A stretch of 43,127 bases of DNA from Dehalococcoidia bacterium (GTDB lineage: Bacteria; Chloroflexota; Dehalococcoidia; UBA2979): positions 1-43,127 of the forward strand of contig JANQNP010000124.1 in assembly GCA_028279505.1 (NCBI GenBank). The letters are read 5' to 3'. The notes beneath the pieces are model-generated. The model did not search any database. It was given only the letters and a program-made list of their open reading frames with translations, and was not told the origin of the DNA. The position numbers and the translations under genes are program-made. Positions 26,969 to 35,347 of the stretch are shown here, one piece after another. Each line of letters begins with the position of its first letter. The stretch's first letter is position 1.

Positions 26969-27622
26969 TCACGCTGATTGAGCTTCGGTCCACAGCACGT
27001 CGCCCTGCAGGTCGGCCGGGTGCTCGCGGCTCGCGAACACCTCGTACTCCGCCTTCGAGGCGCCGATCGTCGTCGGGTCGCCGTGGCCGGGCAGCACCGC
27101 CGTTTCGTCGCCGAGCGGGTAGAGCCGCCTCGTGATCGACTCGATCTCTTGCTGCAGCGCCTCCGGCGATCCGCTGCGACCGGGCCCGCCGGGGAACAAC
27201 GTGTCCCCGGTCAGCACCGCGTCGCCGACGTGCAGGCTGATCGACCCGGGCGTGTGCCCCGGCGTGTGAATCACCCGCACCGTCGCTCCGCCCACCGCGA
27301 ACGTCGCGTCGTGAGCGAGCGGCTGCACGTTGCGCGACTCCTCGAGGTTCGTCTCCTCCGCGCCCGCGAACACCGGCGCGTCCGTGTGCCCGCGCACCAG
27401 ATCGAATCCGTTCCAGTGATCGAAGTGCGAGTGGGTCACCACGATCCGCTCGACCGGGGCGTCGCCCAGCGCCGCGATCACTGCCTCGCTGCCCTCGGGC
27501 ACGTCGACGATCGTCACCGCGCCGCCGTCGGCCGGCCGCAGCAGGTACGCGTTGTTGCCGTAGCTACCGAGGTCGCTCAGGACCTCGATCGTGACGTGCT
27601 CGTCGCGGTAGGCCTCCGCCAT
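26969..27622 (-). CDS. MBL-fold metallo-hydrolase, glyoxalase II-like
   Basis: The product is 217 residues. The metallo-beta-lactamase metal motif HSHFDHWNG (HxHxDH) is present, followed by a third His in IHTPGHTPGSISL, the bridging Asp in AVLTGDTLFPGG and the last His in VLPGHGDPTTI. This combination is typical of glyoxalase II and related thioester or persulfide hydrolases. The substrate is not determined. The ATG has AAGGAG 8 bases upstream. A TTGATAGT-like -10 region lies about 55 bases upstream, without a convincing -35. The M16 peptidase gene follows. Confidence 0.9.
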   Translation of the reverse strand: MAEAYRDEHVTIEVLSDLGSYGNNAYLLRPADGGAVTIVDVPEGSEAVIAALGDAPVERIVVTHSHFDHWNGFDLVRGHTDAPVFAGAEETNLEESRNVQPLAHDATFAVGGATVRVIHTPGHTPGSISLHVGDAVLTGDTLFPGGPGRSGSPEALQQEIESITRRLYPLGDETAVLPGHGDPTTIGASKAEYEVFASREHPADLQGDVLWTEAQSA

Positions 27623-27772
27623 CGTGCGTGCTCCTTGTCGCGTGGGAGACGCCGCTCGCCGCGCGACATATCGCGCGGATCGCTGCCGTCGGAGACTATC
27701 AAACGCCCCGCTTGCGGACCGTCTGCCACCCGGCGGTCACACCGTCGATCGAGCGACCGGTGCCCGCGCCAC

Positions 27773-28729
27773 CTACCGAGGCGCCGCACCCAGCCCGCAG
27801 CGCTCGCCCTCGACCCACGCCAGCCCCTCCGACACCAGCGTGTTCAGCAGTCGCCGTGCCCGCGCCCGCTCCGCGCGCGTGCTCGCCACCGTCCCGAGGA
27901 GCGACGACACCGTCGAGCCGCCGCCGCCTCCGCTGTTGCTGCCACCGTGGCCGTCATCGCGATCGCGCAGCTCCTGCATCAGCCGCCCGCGCCAGTCCCG
28001 ATCCGACCCCGCGAACGCGCCCTGTGCCCGCACCGGCTCCGCCACCTCGCCGGCCGCGAAGCGCGGCCGTGCCGCGCACAGGTGCGACACCACGCACTCG
28101 TCGCAGTGCGGCCGCGGCGTGCAGACCCGCCCGCCGTAGTCCATCAACGTGGGGTTCCAGCGCGCCGCCGTGCCCGGCCGCATCAGCTGATCGGCCAGCG
28201 CGTCGATCGTCGCCCGCGGCGTCTCCGTCGCCGGCTGCAGATCGCCGCACACGACGCGTCCGATCACCCGAATGATGTTCGTGTCCACCGCCGCCGCGTC
28301 GTCGCCGAAGCCGAAGCTCGACACGATCGCCATCGTGAACGGCCCGATCCCGGGCAGCGCGAGCAGCGCCTCCTGGTCCCGAGGCAGCGCGCCGCCGTGC
28401 TCCTCCACGCAGATCCGCGACGTCTCGTGCAGGTGCACCGCCCGCCGCGGGTAGCCCGCGCGTCCCCAGACCCGCAGCACCTCGGCGCGACTCGCCGCCG
28501 CGCACGCCTCCAGCGTCGGGAACGCCTCGGTCCAGCGCGCGTAGATTTCGAGGACCCGCGACATCTGCGTCTGCTGCGCGCACACCGCCGCCACCAGCGC
28601 CAGGTAGGGGTCGCGCGCGCCCCGCCACGGGAAGTGCTGCTCGTGCTCGTCATACCAGCGCAGCAGCAGCGTGCGGATCCGCCCCAGCCGCTGCGGCGTC
28701 AGCTCGGGAGGCGCGTGGGTTGGGCTCAC
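27773..28729 (-). CDS. MutY-like HhH-GPD DNA glycosylase lacking the catalytic Glu
   Basis: The product is 318 residues. The HhH-GPD fold is clear: HFPWRGARDPY, AQQTQMSRVL, the hairpin LPGIGPFTMAIVSSFGFG and the catalytic-Asp block AAAVDTNIIRVIGR (Asp149). An iron-sulfur loop has Cys203, 209, 212 and 218, spaced C-x5-C-x2-C-x5-C rather than the usual C-x6. The residue matching MutY's catalytic Glu (position 37 in E. coli) is Ala48: the usual SExMLQQTQ reads AAVCAQQTQ. There is no NUDIX-like domain; the end is a winged-helix-like segment after a Gly/Ser linker. It is therefore probably not a standard adenine glycosylase; a Mig-like or other base specificity is possible. Confidence 0.88.
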   Translation of the reverse strand: MSPTHAPPELTPQRLGRIRTLLLRWYDEHEQHFPWRGARDPYLALVAAVCAQQTQMSRVLEIYARWTEAFPTLEACAAASRAEVLRVWGRAGYPRRAVHLHETSRICVEEHGGALPRDQEALLALPGIGPFTMAIVSSFGFGDDAAAVDTNIIRVIGRVVCGDLQPATETPRATIDALADQLMRPGTAARWNPTLMDYGGRVCTPRPHCDECVVSHLCAARPRFAAGEVAEPVRAQGAFAGSDRDWRGRLMQELRDRDDGHGGSNSGGGGGSTVSSLLGTVASTRAERARARRLLNTLVSEGLAWVEGERCGLGAAPR

Positions 28730-28872
28730 CAGATCTCCTTGACCCCAAGCCTAGCGACCTGGCCCAGCGCCCCGAGGCGACGCGCCAGCCCGGCTCGCGG
28801 TCGTGACGGGCCGCCTGGACTACCCTGCGAACCGACGAGGCGCGCCTCGGCTCACGCAGGAGGACGGTCACG

Positions 28873-29247
28873 ATGGCACAGGCAACCGGCACGTTCGAGG
28901 TTGAGACCACCCCCATCGCCGACGACGCGGCTCCCGGCCGCATGTCGATCGCCAAGCAGTTCTCCGGCGACCTCACCGGTTCCGGCACGGGCCAGATGCT
29001 GACCGCGATCACCGCGACCGAGGGCTCAATGGCCTACGTCGCCGTCGAGGTAGTGGCCGGCACCCTCGAGGGCAAGCATGGCTCCTTCACCCTGGTCCAC
29101 ACCGGCGTCATGGAGCGCGGCGCCTCCAGCCTCAGCGTCACCGTCGTGCCCGACTCCGGCACCGAGGAGCTGACCGGCCTCGCCGGCACGATGGCGATCG
29201 ACATCGTCGATGGTGAGCACCGCTACACCTTCGACTACGACCTCTAG
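28873..29247 (+). CDS. DUF3224-family beta-barrel protein
   Basis: The product is 124 residues. The sequence fits the DUF3224 family: ATGTFEVETTPIADDAAPGR, SIAKQFSGDLTGSGTGQML, GSMAYVAVEVVAGTLEGKHG, FTLVHTGVMERGAS and VTVVPDSGTEELTGLAGTM. The family is predicted to form a small closed barrel like allene oxide cyclase; no enzyme activity is established that I know of. The start has AGGAGG 9 bases upstream. There is no signal peptide, so it is cytosolic. It is divergent from the MutY-like gene and stands 141 bases before holB. Confidence 0.85.
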   Translation: MAQATGTFEVETTPIADDAAPGRMSIAKQFSGDLTGSGTGQMLTAITATEGSMAYVAVEVVAGTLEGKHGSFTLVHTGVMERGASSLSVTVVPDSGTEELTGLAGTMAIDIVDGEHRYTFDYDL

Positions 29248-29388
29248 CCCGCCACCAACCGACCCGCGAGCCGGTCCCGGTCACCCCTGGTGGATCCCCA
29301 CTCGGGCTGACGCATCGCCCCCCGCCGAGGTCGTGCGATACTCATCGCCCCGCGCGGACGGGCGCGGGACTTCAGCCGGGAGCAAGCG

Positions 29389-30495
29389 GTGTCCGCGATG
29401 TCGACGGATCAGGCGAGCGGTGACGCCGGTGCCGCCTGGCACCTCGAAGGGCTCGACGGCCCCGTCGCCGCCCTGCGCCGCGCGATCGACGGTGGCCACC
29501 TCGCGCACGCCTACCTGTTCCACGGTCCGCCCGGCGTCGGCAAGGCGACGCTCGCGAAGCGCCTCGCGCAGGCGCTCGTCGCCCCGCTCGGCGCCGACGG
29601 CACGATCGACCTCGACGCCAACCTGGTCCGACAGATCGAGGCCGGCGAGCTCCCCGATGTCGAGCGGATCGCCGTCGGCGGGCTCTGCGACGACGAGACC
29701 GAGGAGCGCAGCGCCGCCGCCACCCGCATCCGCATCTGCCAGATCCGCCGCCTCCACCGCCTCGCGGCGCTCGCCCCGTTCCAGTCGCCCCGCCGCGTCT
29801 TCATCATCGATACCGTCGACGACATCCAGACCGAGGCCGCCCACGCCCTCTTGAAGGTCCTCGAGGAGCCGCCACCCCACGTACTGCTCCTGCTTCTCGC
29901 TAACGACGTCGACGAACTGCTCCCCACCATCCGCTCTCGCTGCCAGGAGATCGCCCTGCACCCGATGCCGGTCGCCGACCTCGCGAGGGCGCTCGAACGC
30001 CGCGCCGGCCTCGAACCGGACGAGGCTGCGGCCACTGCTCGCGAGGCGCGCGGGCGCTACGGACTCGCCTCGCGGCTGATCGAGGACCCGACGATGCGCG
30101 TCCTCCAGGAGGCGGTCGCCGAGGACGCGGCGCGGCTGGCAGGCGCCGATCGGAACGAGCGCTTCGACTACGCCGCCACGCTCTCGCAGCGCTGGCGACG
30201 TGAGCGCGGCAGCGTGATCGCGACCCTCGATCTCTGGGCCGAGTGGTGGCGCGACGCCCTGATTCGCGCCGCCGGACTAGGCGAACGCGCCGGATCGGTG
30301 CAGGATGGCAGTGAAACACCACGTTGGCCGGCGGCCGATGCCGTCCGTGCGCTCCGTGCGGTGCGCGAGGCACGCGAGCACCTGCTGGCCAACGTCAACC
30401 CGCAGCTTGCCCTCGAGGTCATGATGCTTGACCTCCCGGTTGCCACGGGTGAATCGGAAACGGAGGACGCGCCGGTCGCGTCTGGCTCGCGCTAG
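29389..30495 (+). CDS. holB: DNA polymerase III subunit delta' (HolB)
   Basis: The product is 368 residues. It is part of the clamp loader. The AAA+ P-loop FHGPPGVGKATLAKRLA, RVFIIDTVDDIQTEAAHALLKVLEEPP and the SRC motif IRSRCQEI are clear. The zinc-binding Cys cluster found in many delta' and tau proteins is missing (only isolated Cys in the region), as in some other lineages. The GTG at 29389 was chosen because GGGAG lies 6 bases upstream; an ATG at 29398 is the alternative. ricT follows 23 bases later, an order also seen in Firmicutes. Confidence 0.9.
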   Translation: MSAMSTDQASGDAGAAWHLEGLDGPVAALRRAIDGGHLAHAYLFHGPPGVGKATLAKRLAQALVAPLGADGTIDLDANLVRQIEAGELPDVERIAVGGLCDDETEERSAAATRIRICQIRRLHRLAALAPFQSPRRVFIIDTVDDIQTEAAHALLKVLEEPPPHVLLLLLANDVDELLPTIRSRCQEIALHPMPVADLARALERRAGLEPDEAAATAREARGRYGLASRLIEDPTMRVLQEAVAEDAARLAGADRNERFDYAATLSQRWRRERGSVIATLDLWAEWWRDALIRAAGLGERAGSVQDGSETPRWPAADAVRALRAVREAREHLLANVNPQLALEVMMLDLPVATGESETEDAPVASGSR

Positions 30496-30518
30496 CCATT
30501 CCCGATCGCGCTGACGCC

Positions 30519-31646
30519 ATGAGCGACGTCGTCGGCATTCGCTACTACACCGCTGGACCGATCGACTACTGCAGTCCGCGGGATCTGGAGCTGGGCGTCG
30601 GCGACTACGTCGTCGTCAGCCGCGAAGGGTCCGAGCAGCTCGGCTGGGTCGTGCTCGCCGCCGATCAGGTCGTCTCCGCGACGCTCGAGCGTCCGCTCCG
30701 CGTCATCGACCGCATCGCCAGCGAAGAAGACGTCGCCGCTTGGCAACGCCAGAAAGCGCGCGCCGAGGAGGATGTCGGCCGCGCGCAGGAGCTGGCGTCG
30801 CGCACAGACCCCCGGATGCGCGTCGCCTCAATCACCTATGACCTCTCCGGGGACCAGGGCGAGCTGACGTACACCGCGCCCGAAAAGCACTCCGCAGACT
30901 GGCTCCGCCGCGAGGCCCAGGACCTGCTGAACGCCCGCCTCAGCATCCGCCAGGTCGGCGACCGCGACCGCGCCAAGGCCATGGGCGAGGGTGTCATGGG
31001 CCTCTGTGGCCGCGACCTCTGCTGCTCCAACTGGATGACCGAGTTCCCCTCCGTCTCGATCCGGATGGCGAAGGAACAGGGCCTCGCCCCGAACCCCTCG
31101 AAGATCTCCGGTCTCTGCGGTCGCCTCCTGTGCTGTCTCTCCTTCGAGGTCGACGCCTACCGCGAGCTGCGCGGCGACCTCCCGAAGGTCGGCAAGCGCG
31201 TCACCACCCCCGTCGGCCGCGCCAAGATCCTCTCGATCGACGCCTTACGCCAGCTCGTCCGCCTCCGCCTCGACGACAGCGGCGAGATCGTCGAGATCGA
31301 GGCCGACGCGCTCCGCGCCCAATACGGCAGCCTCGTCCGCCCCGAGGAGCTCGAATCCACCGTCGAGGACCCCGCCCGCGCCGAGGCGCGTGACCTCCAG
31401 GCCGCGACGATCGCCATCCTCGAACCCGTCGACCGCCCGCCGGCACCTGCACCAGTCCCGGCGTCGACGGCGAAGCCGGCGGACGCCAGGCAGGCGGAGG
31501 GCGTCTCATCCGACGACACCTCGTCCGACGACGAGCCCAAGAAGCCCCGTCGCCGCCGCCGTGGACGGCGCGGCGGACGCCGTCGGCGTGGTCGCGGCGG
31601 TGGTGGCAGCGGTAACAACGGTTCGGGCGGCGCTGGCCAGCAGTAG
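30519..31646 (+). CDS. ricT: RicT/PSP1-type regulatory iron-sulfur protein with Arg/Gly tail
   Basis: The product is 375 residues. The PSP1 domain (~1-270) contains the two Cys blocks GLCGRDLCCSNW and GLCGRLLCCLSFE typical of YaaT/RicT, which in Bacillus forms an iron-sulfur complex with RicA and RicF that supports RNase Y-dependent RNA maturation. Whether those partners exist here is unknown. Residues ~275-345 are a variable linker, followed by an Arg-rich run (KKPRRRRRGRRGGRRRRGRG) and a Gly/Asn tail, which is unlike the Bacillus protein and suggests RNA binding. It is in a probable operon with holB. Confidence 0.9.
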   Translation: MSDVVGIRYYTAGPIDYCSPRDLELGVGDYVVVSREGSEQLGWVVLAADQVVSATLERPLRVIDRIASEEDVAAWQRQKARAEEDVGRAQELASRTDPRMRVASITYDLSGDQGELTYTAPEKHSADWLRREAQDLLNARLSIRQVGDRDRAKAMGEGVMGLCGRDLCCSNWMTEFPSVSIRMAKEQGLAPNPSKISGLCGRLLCCLSFEVDAYRELRGDLPKVGKRVTTPVGRAKILSIDALRQLVRLRLDDSGEIVEIEADALRAQYGSLVRPEELESTVEDPARAEARDLQAATIAILEPVDRPPAPAPVPASTAKPADARQAEGVSSDDTSSDDEPKKPRRRRRGRRGGRRRRGRGGGGSGNNGSGGAGQQ

Positions 31647-31691
31647 TCCCTACCCCCTCACCTCGACCGAATCAGCAAGTCAGGAGCCGCC

Positions 31692-32528
31692 ATGCCCGCG
31701 AACCCAGATGCCGTCGTCAGCGCCGACTGGCTGGCCGCTCACCTCGAGGACGATGACCTCGCCCTGATCCAGATCGAAGGCGACCGCGCCCCCTACGAGG
31801 CCGGACATCTCCCCGGCGCGGTCTACGCCCACGGCTACGACGACTTCACCGCGGAGCGCGACGGCGTCCGCGCCCTCGTCCCGCTCGCCGAGGAGCTGGC
31901 GGCCACCCTTGGCCGGATGGGCATCGACCCCGCGCAGCAGATCGTCGTCTACGCCGCTGGCAAATCGATGTGGCCGTCCCGCGCCTACTGGGTGCTTCGC
32001 TACTACGGCTTCCTCCGCGTGCACATCGCCGACCGCTCGCTTGCCGCGCTCCAGCGCGCCGGCCTGCCCGTCACCACTGACGAGGTCACCCGACCGCCCA
32101 CCAGCCCGGCGATCGGTGCCGGCGACCCCTCGATCCTCTCCACGGTCGACGAGGTGCTGGCGATCGCCAACGGCGGCGACGGCGCGCGTGTGCTCGACTG
32201 CCGCTCGGATGCCGAGTACGCCGGCGAGAGCACCGGTGCGCACGCGGCCGCCCGGATGGGCCGCGTCCCGCGCGCGCAGCACCTGAACTGGGAGCTCCTC
32301 GTTGACGACGACGGCACGTTCCTGCCGCCCGACCAGCTCCGCGCGCTCTACCTCGCGGCCGGCATCGACGGCAGTGAGCCGGTCTTCCCGTACTGCGGTG
32401 GCGGCATCCGTTCCGCGGCCAGCTGGTTCGCGATGTACGAGCTGCTCGGCTGGGAGCAGGCGCGCAACTACGACGGCTCCTGGGCCGAGTGGGCCGGCCG
32501 CGCCGACCTCCCGATCGAGGTCGGCTAG
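31692..32528 (+). CDS. Sulfurtransferase, two-domain rhodanese
   Basis: The product is 278 residues, the size of thiosulfate/3-mercaptopyruvate sulfurtransferases. The N-terminal inactive rhodanese domain has APYEAGHLPGAVYAHGYDD and a WVLRYYGF segment; the C-terminal domain has VLDCRSDAEYAGE, GRVPRAQHLNW and the active-site loop YCGGGIRSA with the catalytic Cys. The loop CGGGIRSA is closer to thiosulfate than to mercaptopyruvate types (CGSGVTA), but specificity is not certain. It begins 45 bases after ricT on the same strand and ends 21 bases before the convergent DinB gene. Confidence 0.92.
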   Translation: MPANPDAVVSADWLAAHLEDDDLALIQIEGDRAPYEAGHLPGAVYAHGYDDFTAERDGVRALVPLAEELAATLGRMGIDPAQQIVVYAAGKSMWPSRAYWVLRYYGFLRVHIADRSLAALQRAGLPVTTDEVTRPPTSPAIGAGDPSILSTVDEVLAIANGGDGARVLDCRSDAEYAGESTGAHAAARMGRVPRAQHLNWELLVDDDGTFLPPDQLRALYLAAGIDGSEPVFPYCGGGIRSAASWFAMYELLGWEQARNYDGSWAEWAGRADLPIEVG

Positions 32529-32549
32529 CCCAACCGAGGTGGCGTCGAC

Positions 32550-33065
32550 CTAGGTCGCGGCGGCCGCCGGCTCGGCAACCCCGAGCAGCCGTTCGATCTG
32601 TTCGATGTGCTCGTTCAGGTGGTCGATGTGCGCGCGCAGCTGCTGCCGCAGCGAACGCCGGCCGCGCCCCGGCACCGTGCCCGGCCGGCCCCACGCCGCG
32701 TCCGGAGTGCTCGAGAGCAGCTCGATCGTCTCCGCGATCGGCACCCGCAGCGCCTCCGCCAGTGTCGCGCCGTTCTTGCTCGCCCACCCCTGCGAGGTGA
32801 CCTCGGCGTCCTCGTCCCAAGGCCGCCGGCGCGGATCGGTCATCCAGGCGATCTGATGGATGAACTCGCCGTTGTGGATCGCGTAGCTGATCATGTGCGC
32901 GAGCACCCGGCTGGCGCCCCACTCGCCCTCGGAGGGCGCGCGCTGCAGCTCGCGGCCGGTGCTGCCGGCGACCAGCTGCTCCACCCGGTCCGGGATCAGG
33001 CTCAGCTCCTGCACCAGCGGCATGTACTTCTCGGGCGCGCCCGTGACGAAGTCGATTCGCGACAT
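32550..33065 (-). CDS. DinB-like four-helix metal-binding protein
   Basis: The product is 171 residues. The DinB/YfiT-like fold is suggested by SLIPDRVEQLVAGS, EGEWGASRVLAHMISYAIHN with an early His, and a C-terminal RAHIDHLNEHIEQIERLL with the spaced histidines that complete the metal site. Family members include thiol-dependent transferases such as bacillithiol transferases and mycothiol isomerase, so a thiol-related role is possible but not shown. The ATG overlaps the ridA stop by one base (TGATG), implying translational coupling; it is the last gene of the long minus-strand run. Confidence 0.88.
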   Translation of the reverse strand: MSRIDFVTGAPEKYMPLVQELSLIPDRVEQLVAGSTGRELQRAPSEGEWGASRVLAHMISYAIHNGEFIHQIAWMTDPRRRPWDEDAEVTSQGWASKNGATLAEALRVPIAETIELLSSTPDAAWGRPGTVPGRGRRSLRQQLRAHIDHLNEHIEQIERLLGVAEPAAAAT

Positions 33066-33520
33066 CAGTAGGTCTCCATCAGTAGCTCGAGTTCCACGGG
33101 CGATCGCATCGGCAGCGACGCCACCCCGAAGGCGACGCGCGCTCCGAGGCCCCGCTCCTCGCCAAAGACGTCGCGCAGCAGCTCGCTCGCGCCGTTCACC
33201 ACGGCGGGGTGTTCGCTGAATTCAGGCGTCGCGGCCACGTACCCGACGGCGCGGATCAACCGCAGCTCCTCTAGCGATCCGAGCAGCGCCTGCACGGCTC
33301 CGAGGCCGTTGATCGCACATTGGCGCGCGGCCTCGAACCCCTCCGGCATGCTCACCTCCCGGCCGAGGTGCCCGGGGTACAGGATCACGCCGTCGCGCAT
33401 CGCGAGCTGACCGGCGACGTAGATCTGTGTGCCGCTGCGAACCGCCGGACGGTAGACGCCGGCGGTCGACGGCTCGGGCAGCGTGATCCCCAGCTCTTCG
33501 AGGCGGGCAGCGATCGTCAC
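33065..33520 (-). CDS. RidA/YjgF-family protein, YjgF-like clade
   Basis: The product is 151 residues, slightly longer than typical RidA. Conserved segments are SGTQIYVAGQLAMRDG, AARQCAINGLGAVQALLGSL, RLIRAVGYVAATPEF and RVAFGVASLPMRSPVELELLM. RidA deaminates reactive enamine/imine intermediates using a conserved Arg near the end of the protein. Here the matching position contains Arg in GARVAFG, but the usual RxxxxV context is altered, so activity is uncertain. The start is GTG at 33520 overlapping the parB stop by 3 bases. Confidence 0.88.
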   Translation of the reverse strand: MTIAARLEELGITLPEPSTAGVYRPAVRSGTQIYVAGQLAMRDGVILYPGHLGREVSMPEGFEAARQCAINGLGAVQALLGSLEELRLIRAVGYVAATPEFSEHPAVVNGASELLRDVFGEERGLGARVAFGVASLPMRSPVELELLMETY

Positions 33521-34563
33521 AGTTGCTCGTCTCCGATCAATCGCTCGAGCACGCCGTCCAGCTCCTCATCGCTGTAGAAGTGGATCGTCATCGTACCGGC
33601 CCCGTCTTGGGTCCGGCGCAGCGTCACCTTCGTCCCGAGCGCTCGCTGGAGCGCCGCCGCGAGGCCTTCCGTCACCACCGCGGGCCCGCGCGCGCCCGGG
33701 TCGGCGACCGCCACCACCGCCTGCTCCAGGTTCTCCGCCGACTCCGGATCCGCTTCGACCGCCGGTTCGCGTTGCGCGCGCACCAGCTCCTCGGTCTGCC
33801 GCACGTTCAGGCCATCCGCGACCACCTGCCCCCACGCCTCGAGGAGCTGCTCGGGATCCGGCGCGCCCAGCAGGGCGCGGCCATGGCCCTCGGTGATCTC
33901 GCCTCGCGCCAGCGACGTGGTGACGACCGGCGGCAGATCCAGCAGCCGCACCGTGTTCGCGATCGCGGTCCGCGAGCGGCCGACCCGCTCGGCGACCTGC
34001 TGCTGCGTCAGCGAGAAGTCGTTCATCAGTCGCTGGTACGCGGCCGCCTCTTCCAGCGGACTGAGGTCGGCCCGCTGGACGTTCTCGATGATCGCCAGCT
34101 CGAGGAGTTCTTGCGGCGTCGTCTGCCGGATCGTCACCGGCACCTCGGTCAGGCCGGCCGCGCGCGCCGCGCGCCACCGCCGCTCGCCCGCGATCAGCTG
34201 GTAGCTCGCCGTGCCCCCCGCACCCGTCTGCTCCGAGACGAGCAGCGGCTGGATCACCCCGTGCTCGCGGATCGAATCAGCCAGCTCGGCCAGCTCCGCC
34301 TCGTCCATCACCGTCCGAGGTTGTTGCGGGTTCGGCACGATCTCGTCGATCGGCACCGCCGAGGTCGGAACGCCGGCCGTAGCCATCGCCGCCGTCTCGC
34401 CCTCCGGCGTCGGCGCTGCTTCTGAGGCGCCGGGTGCCGCTGCGGCTGCGTCGGGTGCCTCCGCCCCCGGCGCCGGTGGCGCGGCGGGGTCCGCGGGGTC
34501 GGTGACCGGCTGATCGGGGATCAGTGCCGAGAGCCCACGGCCCAGACCGCCCTTACGAGCCAT
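33517..34563 (-). CDS. parB: ParB chromosome-partitioning protein
   Basis: The product is 348 residues. It is the CTP-dependent clamp that loads at parS and spreads on DNA. The N-terminus KGGLGRGLSALI is the ParA-stimulating motif. A Pro/Ala-rich linker (20-65) precedes the CTP-binding core (NPQQPR at 78-83; GERRWRAAR at 126-134; ENVQRADLSPLEEA) and a helix-turn-helix (LTQQQVAERVGRSRTAIANTVRLL). The C-terminus is the dimerisation domain. A perfect parS site lies about 5 kb upstream at 39430-39445. The ATG overlaps the end of parA by 11 bases. Confidence 0.96.
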   Translation of the reverse strand: MARKGGLGRGLSALIPDQPVTDPADPAAPPAPGAEAPDAAAAAPGASEAAPTPEGETAAMATAGVPTSAVPIDEIVPNPQQPRTVMDEAELAELADSIREHGVIQPLLVSEQTGAGGTASYQLIAGERRWRAARAAGLTEVPVTIRQTTPQELLELAIIENVQRADLSPLEEAAAYQRLMNDFSLTQQQVAERVGRSRTAIANTVRLLDLPPVVTTSLARGEITEGHGRALLGAPDPEQLLEAWGQVVADGLNVRQTEELVRAQREPAVEADPESAENLEQAVVAVADPGARGPAVVTEGLAAALQRALGTKVTLRRTQDGAGTMTIHFYSDEELDGVLERLIGDEQL

Positions 34564-35347
34564 GCGTTCCTCCAGTCACGGACACCTCGCGCTCCTCGTT
34601 CGCTAGTAGTTCTTCGGCGAGCTGGTCGTAGGCGATCGCCCCCGCCGAGGTCGGGTCGTAGCGCTGCACCGGCAGCCCGTGACTGGGTGCCTCCGACAGC
34701 CGGATCGACCGCGGGATCACCGCTCGGAACGTGTTGCCGAAGTGACGCCGCACCTCGGCCTCCACGTCCTTCGACAGGTTCGTGCGCACGTCGAACATCG
34801 TCAGCACCACGCCGCGCAGCCGCAGGTTCGGGTTCAGGTTGCGCTGCACCAGTTCGATCGTGTGCGACAGGTGGCTCAACCCCTCGAGGGCGAAGTACTC
34901 GCTCTGCACCGGGATGATCACCTCGTCGGCCGCGGCCAGCGCGTTCACCGTCAGCAGACCGAGCGAGGGCGGGCAGTCGATCAAGATCACGTCGAACTGC
35001 TCGCGCACCAGCTCGAGCGCGCGCTTCATTCGGAACTCGCGCGCCATCACCGAGACCAGCTCCACCTCGGCGCCCGCGAGCGCCGGGGTAGTCGGCACCA
35101 GCGACACGTTCGGCGTCTCCGTCTGAACGATCGAGGGCAACAGCGGCGTCTCGTCGACCAGCGCGTCGTACAACGCCCCGCCCTCGGAGTCGTGCACCCC
35201 GAGGGCCGATGACGCGTTCGCCTGCGGATCGGCGTCGACGACCAGCACACGCCGTCCACGCGCCCCCAGCGCGGCCGCCAGCGAGACGGTCGTCGTCGTC
35301 TTGCCAACACCACCCTTTTGGTTCGCGAGGGCGAATACGACGCTCAC
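34553..35347 (-). CDS. parA: ParA chromosome-partitioning ATPase
   Basis: The product is 264 residues, normal for chromosomal Soj/ParA. The deviant Walker A is QKGGVGKTTTTVSLA (residues 10 on), with Walker A' DADPQANASS and Walker B ILIDCPPSLGLL. The C-terminal IPRSIRLSEAPSHGLPV block is typical. ParA forms the DNA-bound gradient along which ParB-parS complexes move. The start is GTG at 35347; GTGA overlaps the stop of the pfkB-family gene upstream, so the two are coupled. Confidence 0.96.
   Translation of the reverse strand: MSVVFALANQKGGVGKTTTTVSLAAALGARGRRVLVVDADPQANASSALGVHDSEGGALYDALVDETPLLPSIVQTETPNVSLVPTTPALAGAEVELVSVMAREFRMKRALELVREQFDVILIDCPPSLGLLTVNALAAADEVIIPVQSEYFALEGLSHLSHTIELVQRNLNPNLRLRGVVLTMFDVRTNLSKDVEAEVRRHFGNTFRAVIPRSIRLSEAPSHGLPVQRYDPTSAGAIAYDQLAEELLANEEREVSVTGGTHGS

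Noticed and set aside
28080..28140. Frameshift suspected from the short C-x5-C spacing in the MutY-like Fe-S loop
   Set aside because: The frame is intact on both sides and all four cysteines remain; a single-residue deletion is simpler.
32546..32557. CGACCTAGGTCG palindrome between the convergent rhodanese and DinB genes
   Set aside because: It includes the DinB stop codon and has no loop or T-tract, so it is not a convincing terminator or operator.
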